From Sambucus nigra (Eukaryota; Streptophyta; Magnoliopsida; Dipsacales; Adoxaceae): a stretch of 64,000 nt of DNA. The translations under genes were made by a program, and so were the position numbers. The stretch covers positions 77,002,751 through 77,066,750 of the forward strand of contig OX422223.1 in the NCBI GenBank assembly GCA_949130495.1, given 5' to 3'. Shown here one piece after another: positions 48,801 through 61,085 of this stretch (positions are counted from its first letter, which is position 1; each line of letters opens with the position of its first letter). The notes below the pieces were generated by a model that was not told the origin of the DNA, searched no databases, and saw only the letters and a list, made by a program, of their open reading frames with translations.

Positions 48801-49477
48801 TAGGATCAAAGCTAATGTAGTTCCAATAAAGATGGCATATTTATGGGTGTCGGAGACAGTTACGGGTTATACAATGTACAAAACTATGGTTTTTATAGAG
48901 CTTAGTCAATTATATGGTATTTCAGTTGTGTTTGATTGATATATTTATATGTTAAAAGTATATATAATCATAGGCCTAAGTTTGATAAATATTTGATATG
49001 AGAACACATATTCAGGGTGCCACCATTGGGATGGGATTTTTTTGTTTGGAGAAGGGATGGGAGTAATTGAATTTTAGACTTCGGCTTGTGAAAAGTTTTG
49101 GATTTATTCGACTCATGGTCACTTTCCTCAGAATGGTTTGAAAATTATATTTCCATAGTTTGTAATGGTCATTGTGTTGTTTGATTAGCATTGTTGTAAG
49201 ATATGATCATATCAAGTCAATTAACATAGGTGCTAGGTTAAAAACTAGGCTTTAAAATATAAACATTATAATGTTCATACTCAGCCCCCTAAATGGGGAT
49301 CGGGATAAAAGAGATAAACAAATCGGGTATTTGACTCGAAATATGGGTAGAGGTTCATTATCACAACTTATATAGGAGGCATTTGACCCAAAATTCTGGC
49401 AAAGTTTCCTTACCCTTGTAGCGTGAACCAAATGTTTCTCAGGGAAATGTCCCCATTTGAGGTTCCTGAAGTTTGCA

Positions 49478-49680
49478 GAGCTCTGTTTAGTTAGGCAGAG
49501 CTCCATTTAGAAGTGCAGATCTTCATGAAAGACGCGGAGAAGTTTCCCACTGTTTCTACTTCGAATGAGACTTTTCAGAAGTACGAACCTCTTTTAGGAC
49601 TGAAGTGAATATTCAAAAGTATGAACTTCCCCATGGGAAAGTGACTTCTCTGAAGTGCGAACTTCTTTAGGACATTTCAG
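49478..49680. repeat. Short imperfect repeats
   Basis: GCAGAGCTCYRTTTAG occurs twice (49478, 49496). GAAGTRCGAACYTC(T)TTTAGGAC occurs at about 49578 and 49656, with GAAGTATGAACTTC-like forms between. Confidence 0.55.
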
Positions 49681-50309
49681 AATGAGCTCGAGTACCTAGA
49701 AAACTCAAGTGAAAGAAACTTAAAAAATTGGATTACGATGTGGTTTTAGTGTATTTTTCTTAATTGGTGGGTACATCCATTTATAGAGGTCTAGCCCAGA
49801 GCTTTTAACTAATCAACTAAATCCATTCGATGGTGGATCCGAGGGGTACGACACGTGTATGGCTAACAAGAGATTCCCAAAGATCCCGTAATGATGACTC
49901 TGTGAGAGATAACCGATCGTTATCAGTTACTGAGGGATTTTAACATATCGATTATCAATTTGTAGGGGCCTGTAAGAAATTGGTTAAAAGACCCAGAGAG
50001 CGTGTTTGGCTTATTTTTTACTATTTTTATTTTAACCCCTTGGGGTTTAGTTCTTGAATTTTTTAACCCCTTGAACTTTTTTCCTTAGTTTTTCGACCCT
50101 TCAAGATTCCGTTGCTGGATTGGGATGATGGTAATTTTTTTGGGGTTCGTGTTTATGGTTATTTATTACAGTGCAGAATGTATTGCACATGTGGTAACTC
50201 TTCATTGAATTTGAAAAGAAATAGGTTTGCGTGTTCTTGGGGAAGTTTGAGGCGTGGGGGTTATAAATGGAATGTTGGGGGTAAAATGAGATTTTCAAAA
50301 ATGGGTGGG

Positions 50310-50450
50310 GCATTTAATCGATTGGTTAACCCTTGGTCTTGAATTATTAACTGATCGATTAACCCTTTGGTTTTGAACGTTTAATCGATCGGGTAAATGC
50401 AAAAAAAATTGGACCGATTGATTAAATATTTTAATGGCCCAAACCTATAA
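50310..50450. repeat. Minisatellite with ATCGATTR core upstream of the PMD pseudogene
   Basis: About four copies of TTAATCGATYGGTTAACCC with the spacer TTTGGTTTTGAA occur in ~140 bp, ending just before a TATA-like sequence. The core includes the palindrome ATCGAT. Confidence 0.65.
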
Positions 50451-50455
50451 ATTGT
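50440..50455 (+). promoter_or_regulatory. Possible TATA box of the PMD pseudogene
   Basis: CCTATAAATTG lies about 110 bp upstream of ATG 50556. Between them is a CT-rich leader (TCTTCTTCTTCTCTTTC), a combination usual for plant promoters. It is inferred from pattern only. Confidence 0.4.
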
Positions 50456-50555
50456 TCTTTTCATCGTAGTTTCTTCATTCCTTTAGACATCTTCTTCTTC
50501 TCTTTCATTTCTCTCTCAGGTTTTGAGACTTTTATACTCTTTTCTATTTGTTGTT

Positions 50556-53500
50556 ATGGATCTGTTAGAGCTGGTTTTAGTGGATGATGATGAGGTTCTG
50601 GTTCTAAACTAGGTAGAAGGGACCATGAGGGATGATGGAGGGGCGTTGATGCAGGACAAATAGGTTGACGCAATGTTATGGCTAGATGTGCTCGTTTTGG
50701 GGCCCTCTAGGTACCAAAATGTGGCATGGGTGTTATTCTATGATCCCCCATTACCACCGAACCAAGAGGATGGCAAGATTCTCTTGTGATAATATGAGAA
50801 TCATCAAGCCATAAGAGATCATCCTGTATGTTATTATAACCTTTTCGCTATTTTATGATTTTTGTCGCATGTTTTTTAAGTTAATTATTTTATCCTTTTA
50901 TGTTGGACTTAGTAATGATATTTTCATATGTCCTGAAAAAAACACGATAATTGGGTATGTGTTGCTAAAAAATAGTACATATTGGACTTTTGCTAAAAAT
51001 AATGATAAAATAAAATAAGAATTTAAGAAAAAATAAAAAAGTAAAAAATGAGAAAAATAGGAAAAGGTATAATGGAGAGGGGAGTGTCCTTTATGGGGTG
51101 AGGAAAATAGGGTGCAACTCAAAGAGTGGAAGCGGTGGGGTTGTGATATGGTGGTGGTAGTTTAAATAAAAAGGTTAATGGGAGTAGTCATAAATAATAA
51201 TACAAAATAAAGAATAAATTGCGGGGTAATAGCAAAAATATAAACTAGTGCTAAGAGTGAGTGAAAAGAATAAAGTTTAAATGAATATTGGACCGGGGAT
51301 ATAACTCATACTGAGAAAAATGAATCGTTAAGAGAGCACGAAAATGAAGGGCTAGACCGGTGCATCATTTTAGGTCATGGAGATTTAGGTCACCTTTATG
51401 TCTATCCTTGCTATTTAGAGGTAACCGAGTGTAGGGATCCTATGGGTTTAAAACACCGAGAGGGAGAAAGCTTCGGGGTGCATGGTATCTTGATTTTCAA
51501 CTTTGGTTTTAGAAAAGATTCAAAATATTCCAACCCCTTCTGTTTTATGTTGTTCCGGGAAACCAACGCAAAACGTGGTGTTTTAACGATGTTTATTTGG
51601 GTGCTGAATCACCTCACTATTGGTTAACCTTTTCATTTAGTGAGAACTGATGAGAGGTGGCTTAAGTGTGAATGTAGGGAGATTAAAATATCGAGAGTGA
51701 TAAAGATCCTGTGGATGCAGGGTATCTCTATTTTCATCTTTGGTTTTAGAAAAGATTCAAAATATCCCAACTCGTTCTGTTTTAAGTCGCTCGGGGACCA
51801 GTCATTGAAATAGTGAAGGATCACCTCAATACTAGTTAACCTATTTAGTTAGTGGGAAATTAGGAGAGGTGGATTAAGTGTGAACATTGGGAGCTTAAGA
51901 CAGCATCAGAGACAAAGCTTCAGGGGAAGCAGGGTATCTCAATTTTTTATTTTGGTTTTAAAAAAGATTCAAAATATTCCAACCCCTTAACTGGAAATAA
52001 AATCGGGGTTTCGACGGTGTCTATTAGGGTGCAGGATCGCCTCACTATGGGTTAACTTCTTTAGTTAGTGGGAAATAAAGAGAGATTCCTTAAGTGTGAA
52101 CATAGGGTGATTAAAGTATGCAGAGAGAGAAAGCTCTGAGAGATGAGGGTATCTCAATTTTCAACTTTGGTTTTAGAAAAGATACAAAATGTTCTATCCC
52201 TTTATATTTTAGGTCTCTTAGAGAACCAGATAAAAAAATGCGGGGTTTCAGTGGCATCTATTAGGGTTCGAGATGACCTCACTACTAGTTAACCTCTTTA
52301 GTTAGTGGAAACTGAGAAGAGGTGGTTTAAGTGTGAATATAGGGTTATTAAAACACCAAGACGGAGAAATCTCCGTGGGGGTTTCCTGACTACCTCACAA
52401 AAGATTATCCTTTCTAGTTAATGGGAACCGAGGGTAGCGAGATTAAGAGTGAGTGTATACTAATCCAAACACAAGGAGGAAGAAAGCTCCACAGGAGATT
52501 CTCAATCACCTCATGACCATTTATCCTTCGTTGTTAGAGGGAATTGAGGGTATGGAGATTAAGTGTGAACTTAGTGTGACCCAAATACCATTTATAGGGA
52601 CTATCTTTTTTATGTGACTAGCATATGTTATTTTATTTTGTGTTTTATTCCTTACATCTTAAGGGAGCATCCGAGTTAGGGGTTTTGTAGTCTTACTGGC
52701 TAGGTCTTGGGAGAAGGCTCTTACTTTTTATTAAGATTTTGTATATGCCATGGGATCCGGTGTATTATTGGATTGCCTCTCTGATGCGTACTTTAGGAGG
52801 ATCTGGATTATTATCGCAGCCTTAGGAGAGCACCGATGGGATACTACCAGTACCTTTCACTTACCGGTGGGGGAGATGACTATGACTCCCTTGTATTTAT
52901 ATACTCTTATAGGAAAACCATTTGCTTCAGTGTCTGTAGTGGTAGAACGGGGTCTAACTTTGGATATAGAGGGTTTGAGGGCTAAACTGGGGATAGAGGT
53001 TCCTCTAGTTCGGGAGGATTATATTGATGCCAATGTTTTGTCTACCTATTTTGAGGAGGTGGTGCTGGATAAGAGACTCGACGTAGTGATAGTGAGACAG
53101 TATGCCCAGAGTTTGTTATTACTTGCTATTAGAGATCTCTTGGTGTCGGGAGCTTCTAGTGGAATCCACTTATGATGGTTTCAATTTTTGATGGATTTTT
53201 CTGGGATCTCGGGATATTCCTGGGCGAGGATGGGGTAGTAGAGATGTATCAGTCCATATACCTTTTTTTGAGATACCGTACTAACAACTTTACATGTTTT
53301 TTATATTTATGGGAGGTATGTATATATTATTAATTCCTTTTATTCGTTTTATTTAACTGTTATTCTTCATATTTATTCATTTTTTTCTTGCCTTTATGTT
53401 TTATACAGATGTAGTTTTTTGCTTATGTGGCTACTTAATATGAACTTTCTTGGGTCATTCAGCTGATGGAAGGTGTTTTCCCTTTCTTTAGGCGATATGT

Positions 53501-54435
53501 ATGAGGGGACCTAAGGGTGGGTTATTTATATCATTAGTGGCGGCCAGGGAACTACTGAACGGGATAACCGTAGAGTTTGTAAGTATTGCATAATATTTTA
53601 CCTTCTCCATTCCCTTCTTACTATTAGTATCTATGTGCTTATGCTGACTTTTTTTTATCCTTAGTGCATTCTTATCTCATATACCCTGGGGTTTGATCCG
53701 TCATGTGTCGGGGAGGGAGTTGTAACGTGGGATTTTTTTAAGAGGATATTCTTGTTAAAGGAGCCGTATAGGGACTTTTTTTCACTTGGGCAAGAGGGTG
53801 ACTCGCTAGTATTCGTGGGATGTTCAAGATAGGGTGTCGTCCCCCCCACCCCTCCCCCCACATCCTATGAGGCATACATAGGGGTTGATTGAGGAATACA
53901 TGTAGATGTTTGTGGATGGGGTGCCTATTGAAGATTTTTTTGGGGGGTCGAACTTGATTATCAGGGATTTTTACAGCGTCGGATGATGAAGATGCATTTA
54001 CCCATGCTTAGGGAGGTGTTATTGGCCCGAGCGGTACTGGTGTCGAAGGGGGGAGTCCAGCAGTAGTGTATGGGGAGTCGGTAGCCCTAGCAGGTGAGCC
54101 ATGAGTGATAGGTGAGGATCAGTCGGCTCCTGAGATTAAGTAGAAGGAGACAGATGGGGTGTCAGAGGGTGCGACTAAAGTTCAAGGGGTAATGCCTAAG
54201 GTGGGCATGAGGTCACATGGGGAGGTTCCCAAGGGATATTCTAGGGGTCAGAGTATAACGGCGTGGGGTGCATAAGGGGTTAAGGGTTCTATAAAGGGAT
54301 CTTGGGAATTCGAGAAGATCATTCCCACCAGTACCGATGGACCTTCTTGGGTTGATAGATTAGATAGGTATAGACTTGCGATTACGTTCGGGGATGGACA
54401 ACATGTCGGGAAAAGATCAAAATAGTTCAAGGACC
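50556..54435 (+). pseudogene. Plant mobile domain (PMD) pseudogene
   Basis: A short first exon-like stretch starts at ATG 50556 (MDLLELVLVDDDEVLVLN), has stops, and reads ENHQAIRDHP before a possible donor (near 50829). After a gap filled by tandem repeats, the frame resumes at about 52664 (SIRVRGFVVLLARSWEKAL, one stop) and is open from 52750 to 53175. There HRWDTTSTFHLPVGEMTMTP and YLYTLIGKPF match the core of the plant mobile domain (PF10536). FSGISGYSWARMG follows a stop at 53173, and weaker coding-like segments (EPYRDFFSLGQ, 53760) extend to about 54430. PMD proteins occur as host MAIN/MAIL genes and inside transposons; this copy is dead. Exon limits are estimates. Confidence 0.75.
51430..52610. 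repeat. Tandem repeat of about 212-238 bp, five or six degenerate copies
   Basis: CTTTGGTTTTAGAAAAGATTC recurs at about 51501, 51739, 51950 and 52164. Each copy also contains TAGTTAACCTCTTTAGTTAGTGGGAA, split here as TAGTTAACCTC and TTAGTTAGTGG, and AAGTGTGAACATAGGG. Shorter, more diverged copies extend to about 52610. The array lies in the presumed intron of the PMD pseudogene. Confidence 0.85.
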
Positions 54436-54462
54436 TCTTCTTTCGGACAATTTATAAATTAT

Positions 54463-54554
54463 GAGGGGATGTTTATTTTATTTTTTTGACTTTATGTTTC
54501 ACATTTACTATTGCCGAATTTCGAGAATGAAATTAATATCCTAGTGAGGAAGTA
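54463..54554 (+). mobile_element. Truncated 3' end of a family B internal segment
   Basis: TTTATTTTATTTTTTTGACT through GAATTTCGAGAATGAAATT matches 57727-57807, the 3' end of the B internal segment, directly before LTR B1. A further unit therefore once stood to the left. Confidence 0.8.
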
Positions 54555-57209
54555 TGTGACACTCCATAGTTTTGGGCCGATTATTTGAAACGTCGTAATA
54601 AAAAGTTGAAAAAATATTTTTATTCTAATTTGAATTATCACTGGCATCTAAAATATTGGTTGTTATATATAAAAATAAGGTTTTAAGTGGACTTTAAATA
54701 GGGATTAAAATGTCGAAATTATAACTTTTAATCGGGTGAGGATCCGACCTAAGGAGGATAAAAAATTCGACTGTCCGTTCTCCAAAACGTGATACAGATG
54801 ACCTTAAAGTTGTCTGATCAAGTTGATTTTTCTTACACAACTTTGTCTCGCCTTCATCTAGAACATATCCACATTTCAAGGAAATCTGACGGTCCGAACT
54901 CTAAGACGTGATGCAGATGACCTTAACGTCCAATTGAGTGGATTTTTGGATAGCATCTTTGGCTCGCCTTCAGCTACATCATATCAAAATTTCAGCGAAT
55001 TCTGAAGGTTCGATCATCAGGAATATATTTTGTGTGTTTGTATTTGATTAGGACTCTTTCTTAAAATCCTTTATATAATGGACGGGTGTACACTTTTTAA
55101 AACACTTTTAACCCTTTTGAAAAAGCATTACCCTCCCAAATTATTATTCCCAACTCATCTACAAAATATAAACCCCATTAAACACAACTTTTAACCTAAG
55201 TTTTAAAAATCTAAATCAAGTTTTCTCAAGAACAACCAAAAAGGTGTCTTTACTATTTTCTTGAGAGGAACACAACCATCTAATCAGATTTTTCAAACTA
55301 CTTTTTACATGCATGAATACTTCTATTTTTCCCCTTTGGTATTATGCATTTAAATGTTGCCTAAACACTAATAATTATGTTTTCTTTAAAATCAATTTGG
55401 AATATTAATTAGGGAAACTTGAAACTAAAATTTGTTACTAATTTTATTCAAATTGTTAATACGAATAAAGATTAAAAACCCTTGCATGCTTAGATTCGAC
55501 GTTGGGATTCTGTTATAATTTATGGTATTCACATGCAGAATAAATCACAGGGATGTTATAAATTGATTTCAACATGTAAAATCACATTAATTATGTGCAT
55601 CCTGTAAAGTAGAGATTTATTGTTGTACGCTCCCAAAAATACGCATGTGAATAGAAATTCTATAAATTGATAAGAAAATGAAATACTATAATTAAATGAA
55701 CATAATTCGGATAAATAGCGATCTTGTGATTAATTTACAGAATTGTGATAAGTTAAAAACATGCCACGTGTGATTTGTAAATGTCAAAAAAAAATTACAC
55801 CATGGAGACGATGAGATTGTTAGGGTAGTTATTTCTCTCACCTTAGTTTTTTAGTTGCTTGCTATGTATGGGACTAATAGATAGGTCTTAGTTGTTGGTA
55901 ACGCATTCTATGTATGGGACTATATAGTGTGGCTTTTTACAAATGAATGATTATGGGGTGGGGCTGAATCGTACATCATATCCCAAGGATAGTTAGCCTA
56001 GATATGAGGCTAGGTAGTATCTATTGGCAGGTATTCTTCCCAAATAATAGGCTAGGATACTCTTGATAATTTTGAAGTCTAGGTAGTAGACAATTTTGGA
56101 GACCTCTAGGTATGGGACTAGGCATAGTTTGAGGAATTTATGATCGATAAAATCATGGGGATAATAGAAAAATAATGAGAACTTGATAATAAACTGATAA
56201 TTAATGCCTAGGATAAAGAATTGGTATTAGAATGAATTTGCGTCGTGAATATGTGCAGGACTGACAAGTATCGAGTCGATTGACTATATCGTCGAGGTAT
56301 GTGTTAGTATCACGAGTATATGCAGGACTGACAGAATATGGGCTGACTGGCTATAGTGAAATATCGTGCATGTAACCTCACGAGTATGTGTAGAGATCAC
56401 AAAAATCGGGTTGAATAGCTATAGTGAAGGGAATGGTTGTGATGTGTGGAACCTTAAGCGCGCCAAGAGTGTGTGCGGTAACAATAAGGGGTCGACTGAC
56501 CATAGTGGTGTCGCATGAACAAGAATAATTGGATAACTAAACTAAGCAAGAATAAGAGGTAAGGCTTATATTATAGTTGAAATGGAGTAATTGGATTTAA
56601 AAAATTGGGGTGGCTTAGTTTTGTGGGTAGATGGTAGTAGTTTATTTTTATTCGCATGTTAATATATATCTCGTTTAATTTAAAATACTCTATTGTGATG
56701 TTTATCATTTATAATGATATTGTTTGAGTTCATGGACCTTAATATGGAGGAGTAGCTAGTATTCATGCGTTGGGCTCTAAGCCATTGCGTTGACTAATAT
56801 TTCAGGTATAGTACTGGAGTAGCTACACATAAGTGATTGGAGATACTTTTTAAAGTGAGACTGAAGATTTATTTTTCCTTCCGTCACTTTTATTATAAGA
56901 CTTTTATTTATTGATTTGGTGGGCCAATCGGTTCCAAGGTTGTTTATGATTTCAGTATATACTTATAGTTAGATTATTTCATTTGGGTTTTACATTTTTT
57001 AGAGCTAGATTTATTTTGGATATAGCAGGATTTTTAATTTGCATGAATGGTTATATTTGTGGGATAAATTTTATTTTATTTTGTGGAACAATTTTAAGTG
57101 CCACATATTTCTATCATATGCAAGGAATAAAAACTTATTTAGTTATGCCTGACGGAGTTTCGCAGTGGCAACTGGCCACCTTGTGTATCAGAATGCACGG
57201 GGTGTTACA
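54555..57209 (+). mobile_element. LTR B1
   Basis: This 2655 bp LTR begins TGTGACACTCC and ends GGGTGTTACA. It aligns throughout with B2: opening TTTTGG(G/T)CC(G/A)ATTATTT, a repeated GATGCAGATGACCTTAAC motif, and GTGTGCGGTAACA-like blocks near its 3' third. It contains no coding sequence. Confidence 0.9.
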
Positions 57210-57594
57210 AATGGTATCAAAGCATGGTCTTAGGTATCGTAGGTTATGAGTCCATTTAGCTTCTGCGTTACCGATCTTTTTTTCCCTTTGTTGATTCGTA
57301 CTCTTACAGATACTGAGTCTAGCATACGTGTTAGGGGTGCTTCTTAGATATTGAGTGTTTTGTGCTAAGAACATTATAGGCATTGAGGTTAAAAGTAGTA
57401 ATCTTGATGTGAGGATCCTTAAAGTTAATTTTGGAGATAATATTTATTCAGAATATCGTTAGTATGGATTTTAAGGATATCTAGTATTAATGCAGTGATG
57501 TAATTTGATATGAGGATTTAAGCGTTGCGATGAATTTTGGAGATTAGATCGAGTGGTGATTCATGAGAGAGCGTGGTATGCCATTATTTTTAAA

Positions 57595-57640
<46 letters not shown>

Positions 57641-57807
57641 ATCTTTGTTCATGGGCTTGGCGCATGTAGGACTGGGTGTATGGGCGTTCAGTCGCAGCAT
57701 TCTACGGGTAAACATATGTAAGGCCTATTTTATTTGTGCGACTTTATGTTTGACGTTTACGCTTCACCAAATTTCGAGAACGAAATTCCTATCCTAGTGG
57801 AAAAGTA
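57210..57807 (+). mobile_element. Non-coding internal segment of family B
   Basis: Between the LTRs are only 598 bp: a primer site TGGTATCAAAGCA (57212-57224, one change from the initiator-Met form), non-coding sequence with a (TA)n tract at 57598-57638, and the stub AATTTCGAGAACGAAATTCC before LTR B2. This stub resembles the sequence preceding the 3' LTR in many plant chromoviruses, which suggests a derivative that lost gag and pol. Confidence 0.88.
57598..57638. repeat. (TA)n microsatellite
   Basis: About 20 uninterrupted TA dinucleotides within the family B internal segment. Confidence 0.95.
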
Positions 57808-60469
57808 TGTAACACCCCTTAGTTTTGGTCCAATTATTTAAACCGTTGAAACAAAAAGCTGGAAAAATATTTTTATTCTAATTTGAATTATCTTTGGCAT
57901 CTAAAATATTGGTTTTTATATATAAAAATAAGGTTTAAAGTGGAATTTAAATTGGGATTAAATTTTGAAAATTTTAACATTTTATATAAAAATCAGGAGA
58001 GGATCCGACCTAAGGAGGATCAGAAATTCGACTGTCCAATCCCTATAATTTGATGCAGATGACCTTAACGATGTCTGATCGAGTTGGTTTCTTACATGAC
58101 TTTGTCTCTCCTTCAACTAGAACATATCCAAAATTTAAGAAAATTCAATGGTGTGAACTCCGAAACGTGATGCAGATGACCTAACTACGTCCGACCGAGC
58201 TAATACTTGGACAACAACTTCATCTCACCTTCGGCTACAACATATTAAAATTTCAGTGAATTCCGATGGTTCGATTGTCCCAAATGTATGTTCGTGTGTT
58301 TGTGTTTGATTAGGCCACTTTCTTTACATCCTTTATCTAATGGACGGGTTTAACCTTTTTAAAACACTTTTAACCTTTTCTAAAAGCAGTAGCCTACCAA
58401 ATTACTATCTTCTCTCGTTTACAAAATCTAAACCCCATTGAGCACAACTTTCCACCTATGTTTTGAAAAATTTAAATCAAGCTTTCGCAAGAACAACCAA
58501 GAAGGTGTCTTTACTATTTTCTCGAGAGGAACATAACCATCTAATCATATTTTTCAAATTACTTTTTATAGGCATGAATACTTCTATTATTTCTCTTTGA
58601 TATTATGAATTTTAAACGTTGCCTAAACACTAACAATTATGTTTTCTTAAAATCAATTACGAAGATTAATTTGGGAAATTGAAACTAAAGTTTAGTAGTA
58701 ATTTTATTCATATCATTAATATGAATTAAGATTCAAAACCCTTTCATGATTAAAGTAGAGGTTGGGATTCCTTAAGAATTTATGACGTTGGCATGTAGAA
58801 TAAATTGTAGAGATGTTAAAAATTGATTTCGACATGTAAATTCACGTTAATTATGTGCATCTTGTAAAGTAGAGATTTATTGTTGTATGCTTCGAAAAAT
58901 ACGCATGTGAATAGAAATTCTATAAATTGATGAGAAAATGAAATATTATAATTAAACGAACGTAATTTTGATAAATAGTGATTATATGATTAATTTAAAG
59001 AATTTTTGTGAAAAATTGAAAATATGCCATATGTGATTTGGAAATGTCATTAATAATTGACACCGCGGGGCTGACGATATTGTTGATGTAGTTATTGCTC
59101 TCACCTTTTTTTAGGTTTCTTGCTAGGTATCGGACGAGTATGTAAGTCTTCATTGTTGGTAACGTATTCTAGGTATAGGACTAGATAGTGTGGGTTTTAC
59201 GAATAGAAGATTCCTGGGTGGGGCTGAATCGTACGTCATCTCCGTCAGATAGTTAGCCTAGGTACGAGGCTATGTAGTAGCTATTAGTAGGTATTCTTGA
59301 TAAATAATAGGCTAGGATACACTTGCATTTTAGAGACTTCTAGGTATGGAAGTAGGGGTAGTTGAGGAATTTATGCTTGATAAAAGGGTGGGGCTAATAG
59401 AAAAATAATGAGAACTTGATAATAAATTGATAATTAATGCCTAAGGCAAAGAGCGGGTATAAAATAATTTGTGCTGGGAGTATGTGTCGGGTTGACAGAT
59501 ATCGGATTGACTGGCTATAGTGATATGGGTGTGTGTTGGCATCACGAGTATGTGTAGAGCAGACCGAATACTGAATATTGTGATGTGTCATGCATGGAAC
59601 CTCACGAGTATGTGCAGAGCTGACATATATTGGATTGACTGGCTAAGTGAAGGGAATGGGTGTGATGTGTAAAACCTTAAGCGCGCCAAGAGTGTGTGAA
59701 GTTTCAATCAGGGTCGACTGGCCATAGTGGTGTCGCATAAATAAGAATAATTGGATAATTAAAATAATCAAGAATAAGATATATGGTTTAAATTATAATT
59801 GAAATGGAATAATTGGACTTAAACAATTGGGGTGTCTTAGTTATGTGGGTAGATGGAAGTAGTTTATTTTTACTCGCATGTTAGTATATATCTCGCACAA
59901 TTCAAAATACTCTATTGTAATGTTTATCATATATAATGCTATTGTTTGGGTTCACGGACCCTAATTTGAAGGAGCAGTTAGTATTCATGCGGTGATCTCT
60001 GATCCATTGAGTTGAGTAACATATCAAGTATAGTACTGGAGTAGCTGCACGAGAGTGACTGGAAATATTTTTAAAAGTGCGACTGGAGATTTATTTTACT
60101 TTCTTTAGTAGTCTAGATTTATTTTACCTTCCCCTCTTTTATTATGAGACTTTTATTTATGGATTTGGTGGGTCAATCAGTTCCACAGTTATTTATGGTT
60201 TCAGTTAGATACTTATAGTTGGATTATTTCATTTGGGTTTTATATTTATTTATAGTTCAATTTGTTTTGGAGATAGCATAGAGATGGATTTTTAATATGC
60301 ATGAATGGTTATATTTGTTAGATAAATTTGATTTTATCTTGTGGAACAATTTCAAGTGTCTCATATTTCTATCACATGCTGAGAATGATAACTTATTTAA
60401 TGATGCTCGTCGTAGTTTGGTAGCGACGACTGACCACCTCTCGCTTGTAAAAATACACAGGGTGTTACA
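57808..60469 (+). mobile_element. LTR B2
   Basis: This 2662 bp LTR begins TGTAACACCCC and ends GGGTGTTACA. It is not followed by a primer site, so it is the right end of the family B block; GCCCT (60470-60474) would be the target-duplication candidate. Confidence 0.9.
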
Positions 60470-61085
60470 GCCCTACGACGGGAGAAGGAGGGAAGTGTCA
60501 TCGAGGGAGAAACATCATTTAGTAGGTTGTATCTTCCTATTTTCCCATTTGGATTGGATTATTAGTATTAGGTCAGCTCGGATTCATTTCCCTTTTTTTT
60601 ATCTACCTACCACTTGGATTGCTTGGCTCTTAGGTTTAAGGGGATTTAGGAGAGGAAGGAGTATGCGTTATTTTTCCTTGCTTATTTTTCTCTTTTCTTC
60701 ATTTTTTTCTTTTTTTAGTTTGGATGGTTTCCTTATTTTGTGTTTTCAGGAGGTGTTGGCTTCGCTGCCTGCCTTGTGGATGGTGATGCTTCATTGGTTC
60801 TTGTTGTTCTGGGAGTTGTCCTACTCTATCCAGGTTCATGGCCTTATGATAGCTCAACAGAGTCGGACAGCCACTCGCGTGGCATCTCTCTCTCCATCTT
60901 GTACTCTTACTCACGTTTCCTTACATCGTGAGGAGGTTTCAGAGTCAGCTATTGGGTTGGTGCAACTCTAGGAACTGCCTGCATACTTTTCCTCTAGCTC
61001 AGCTGAGCCCAAGGCGTCCTGAGGATCCCTATGTTACCAGCACGATTGGTAATGTTTTTGAATGGGCCAATAAGGCCCGTCATGA
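60470..61085 (+). pseudogene. Coding-like stretch, possibly the far end of the PMD-type ORF
   Basis: An open frame runs from 60297 (inside LTR B2) to 60971. Its part after 60470 includes SCTLTHVSLHREEVSESAIG, and after a stop the text RPEDPYVTSTIGNVFEWANK (another frame, ~61010-61070) looks coding. It lies on the same strand as the PMD pseudogene on the other side of the family B block, so it may be the same ORF split by that insertion. I recognise no domain, and the link is inferred. Confidence 0.3.

Larger units (their letters stand above)
45716..50290. other. Non-genic DNA with degenerate direct repeats
   Basis: No gene family is recognised on either strand. Repeated blocks of a few hundred bases lie at 47290-48800, and short repeats at 49478-49680. 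The open frames (46524-46757 +, 46807-47064 +, 47798-48142 +, 49252-49506 -) show no domain. Confidence 0.5.

Noticed and set aside
60297..60971. 224-codon frame as a single intact gene
   Set aside because: It begins inside LTR B2 and crosses the LTR end, so the start cannot be native. Only the part after 60470 was kept, at low confidence.
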